Positions 62,493-64,000 of a DNA stretch of 64,000 nucleotides are shown here, piece by piece (the first letter of the stretch is position 1; each line of letters opens with the position of its first letter). Origin of the DNA: Rhodocyclales bacterium RIFCSPLOWO2_02_FULL_63_24 (GTDB lineage Bacteria; Pseudomonadota; Gammaproteobacteria; Burkholderiales; Rhodocyclaceae); contig MHZX01000092.1 in NCBI GenBank assembly GCA_001828935.1, positions 69,389 to 133,388 on the forward strand, written 5' to 3'. The notes under the pieces are model-generated. The model searched no databases, had not been told where the DNA came from, and saw only the letters and a program-made list of their open reading frames with translations. A program made the translations under genes and the position numbers.

Positions 62493-64000
62493 TCAGAAAT
62501 CGACCTTGAGGCTGGCCGAGAGGTTGCGGCCGGGCTGGGTGTAGAACTCCGGCCCCAGGTCGCCGGCGTTCATGCCGCGTGCCGTGGCCCACAGCCAGTG
62601 CTTGCGATCGAAGAGGTTGCCGACGTTCACGTTGAGACGGGTGTCGCGCTTGATCTGCCACCAACCGCCGAGATCCACCACGGCGTAGCCACCGGGGCGG
62701 AACAGGGTTGCCGAGGAGTCGTCGACACGGCTTTGTTTGGCGGCGGCGCGGATGCGGGTTTCCAGCCCGAGATCGGCGACGGGCGTCCACAGCGCGGTCA
62801 GCGTGATGCGGCGCGGCTCGATGCTGTTGAGCGGGAGCTTGACGCCCGGCGTGGATTCGTACTCGCCCCAAGCGTAGGCGTAGGCAGCGGATAGTTTCAG
62901 GTCCTTGCGGGCTCGCCAATGGCCACGCAGTTCGTAACCATGAATTCGAACGTTACTCAGGTTGCGGTACTGGTAGGTCGAAGTGTAGGGCGCCGGCAGC
63001 AGGGAGGGATCGCCGGCGGCGAGCTTGACCGACTCGATGAAATCATCATAGGTATTGCTGAAGGCAGACACGGCACCGCCCAGTGCCTTGCCGCCCGCCT
63101 TGAGACCAAACTCCAGCCCCTGACTGGTTTCGGGCTTGAGGTTGGGGTTGGGCACGGAGCCGTAGTTCTGCTGATTGTTGAGGAAGACCCGGTTGACCTC
63201 CTCGTAGCTGGGGGCCCGATAGCCTTCGACGTACTGACCGTAGGCATGCCATTGCGGAACGATTTCGAAGGAGGCCAGCAGCTTGGGTGACAGGCGGTTG
63301 CCGCTCTTGCCGACGGCGGTGAAGCCGGCGGCGGGGTGGAACATGGGATCGTCCTCGGGCTTCAGCTTGAAGGCGTCGTAGCGCAGACCCGGGGTCAGGC
63401 GCAGGCGGCCGCCTGCGAGGTGGATTTCATCCTGGCCGAAGAGGCCCAGCTGGTCCATGTGGCCCTTGGGAAACTCGCTCAGGGGGTAGGTTTCGCCGAG
63501 GAACTTGTTGGATACGGCGCCTGTGGCGAGGTTGGTCCAGGTGGTGTCCTTGGTTTCCTTGGTGGTGGTGCGCGACAGGTCGGCGCCGAGGGTCAGGAAC
63601 TGGGGCAAGCTGCCGGCGATGGCCTTTTCCATCACCAGGCTGCTGCCCAGGTGCTGCTGCTCGAACTTGAACCGTTGATTGACGTCGCAATTGCCGACAC
63701 CGGCGGTGACGGATGAGCAACCCCAAGTGGCATTGAAGGAGGCATTGCTGCGCAACTGGTAGTTGTAGTTGTCCGTTCGTTGCCGTTGCCAGTAGGCCTT
63801 GGCGCTCAGTCGGTCGTACCAGCTTGCCGTCGGCGCATGCACATAGTCGAGGCTGATCTTGTGCCGGGTCAGGCCATCCGAGCCGGTGTTGCGGGTGACG
63901 CGAGCCAGGCGCTGCCCTTGAGGCCGGCGTTCTCGCCGAAATAGGACAGCTTGGCGCCCTTGGCCTGGGTCTTGCCATCCGTGAGGTAATCGTCCGGTTC
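62493..64000 (-). CDS. TonB-dependent receptor, haemoglobin/haem type (5' end outside the window)
   Basis: About 502 C-terminal residues are visible; the frame stays open to the window edge, so the plug and signal peptide lie beyond it. The barrel shows YRAPSYEEV and NPNLKPETS, the FRAP and NPNL boxes of haem receptors, but no His lies between them, where haem receptors usually have one. It ends in a terminal Phe (SASLKVDF), the outer-membrane insertion signal. It heads the ExbB/DUF2149/CobN-like operon. The substrate is probably haem or another tetrapyrrole. Confidence 0.85.
   Translation of the reverse strand, partial: TGRLPHGWQDPGQGRQAVLFRRERRPQGQRLARVTRNTGSDGLTRHKISLDYVHAPTASWYDRLSAKAYWQRQRTDNYNYQLRSNASFNATWGCSSVTAGVGNCDVNQRFKFEQQHLGSSLVMEKAIAGSLPQFLTLGADLSRTTTKETKDTTWTNLATGAVSNKFLGETYPLSEFPKGHMDQLGLFGQDEIHLAGGRLRLTPGLRYDAFKLKPEDDPMFHPAAGFTAVGKSGNRLSPKLLASFEIVPQWHAYGQYVEGYRAPSYEEVNRVFLNNQQNYGSVPNPNLKPETSQGLEFGLKAGGKALGGAVSAFSNTYDDFIESVKLAAGDPSLLPAPYTSTYQYRNLSNVRIHGYELRGHWRARKDLKLSAAYAYAWGEYESTPGVKLPLNSIEPRRITLTALWTPVADLGLETRIRAAAKQSRVDDSSATLFRPGGYAVVDLGGWWQIKRDTRLNVNVGNLFDRKHWLWATARGMNAGDLGPEFYTQPGRNLSASLKVDF

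Overview
The window looks like a chromosomal segment of a GC-rich betaproteobacterium, most likely Rhodocyclales-like. This rests on the gene order ribF-ileS-lspA-fkpB-ispH followed by type IV pilus genes, the ccoNOQP/ccoG/ccoH arrangement, and the mix of FNR, DNR-type regulator, NnrS and PHA synthase genes expected of a facultative, microaerobic or denitrifying bacterium. The genus is an inference. I saw no rRNA, CRISPR array, insertion sequence or prophage. Coding density is high and almost everything reads as core or niche-core genome.

Layout. (1) 1-5.6 kb: housekeeping operon ribF-ileS-lspA-fkpB-ispH, with every junction overlapping. (2) 5.7-16.6 kb: type IV pilus operon pilE-fimT-pilV-pilW-pilX-pilY1 plus a TonB-like protein; PilY1 is about 2310 residues and carries seven tandem inserted repeats. 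(3) 16.7-24.65 kb, minus strand: MSHA-type minor pilin operon mshC-D-O-P-Q, convergent with the first pilus operon; the giant MshQ-like protein has a lectin-like domain split by another domain. (4) 24.77 kb: tRNA-Thr(CGT) with its own promoter and terminator, then an SDR dehydrogenase. (5) 25.7-34.7 kb: cbb3 oxidase assembly and structure: ccoI, ccoS, a probable FNR-activated small RNA, ccoNOQP, terminator, ccoG, ccoH, and two tiny membrane proteins. (6) 34.8-46 kb: low-oxygen/NO block: uspA, phaC, an MCP-like adaptor with a diiron ODP-type oxygen sensor, hemerythrin-DUF2249-permease, dnr, nnrS, sirB-like, fnr, hemN, TauE/SafE-type membrane protein. (7) 46.1-51.2 kb: alpha/beta hydrolase with a lipoprotein-like leader, LysR, and a MerR-copA-copZ metal efflux unit. 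(8) 51.2-56.9 kb: peroxide and iron block: oxyR, cytochrome c peroxidase, dps, ahpF, ahpC, bfr. (9) 57.0-64.0 kb, minus strand: DUF2149, ExbB-like, exported CobN-like chelatase, an ABM-like protein, a small protein and a TonB-dependent receptor that runs off the window. This last set resembles the hmuRSTUV haem-acquisition loci of Bacteroidota.

How it works together. Six 14-bp FNR/DNR-type sites were found: at ccoN, the candidate sRNA, uspA/phaC, the hemerythrin operon, hemN and the cytochrome c peroxidase. Both an FNR and a DNR-type regulator are encoded here, so much of 28-53 kb is probably a local oxygen/NO regulon. An OxyR tetrad site sits between oxyR and the peroxidase gene, and a weaker one lies upstream of ahpC. 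The last block couples tetrapyrrole or haem uptake with iron storage (Bfr, Dps). The observations I rate highest are the FNR-driven small RNA, the CobN/HmuS-type uptake operon, the MCP-like/ODP pair, and the domain-insertion architecture of the two pilus-associated adhesins.
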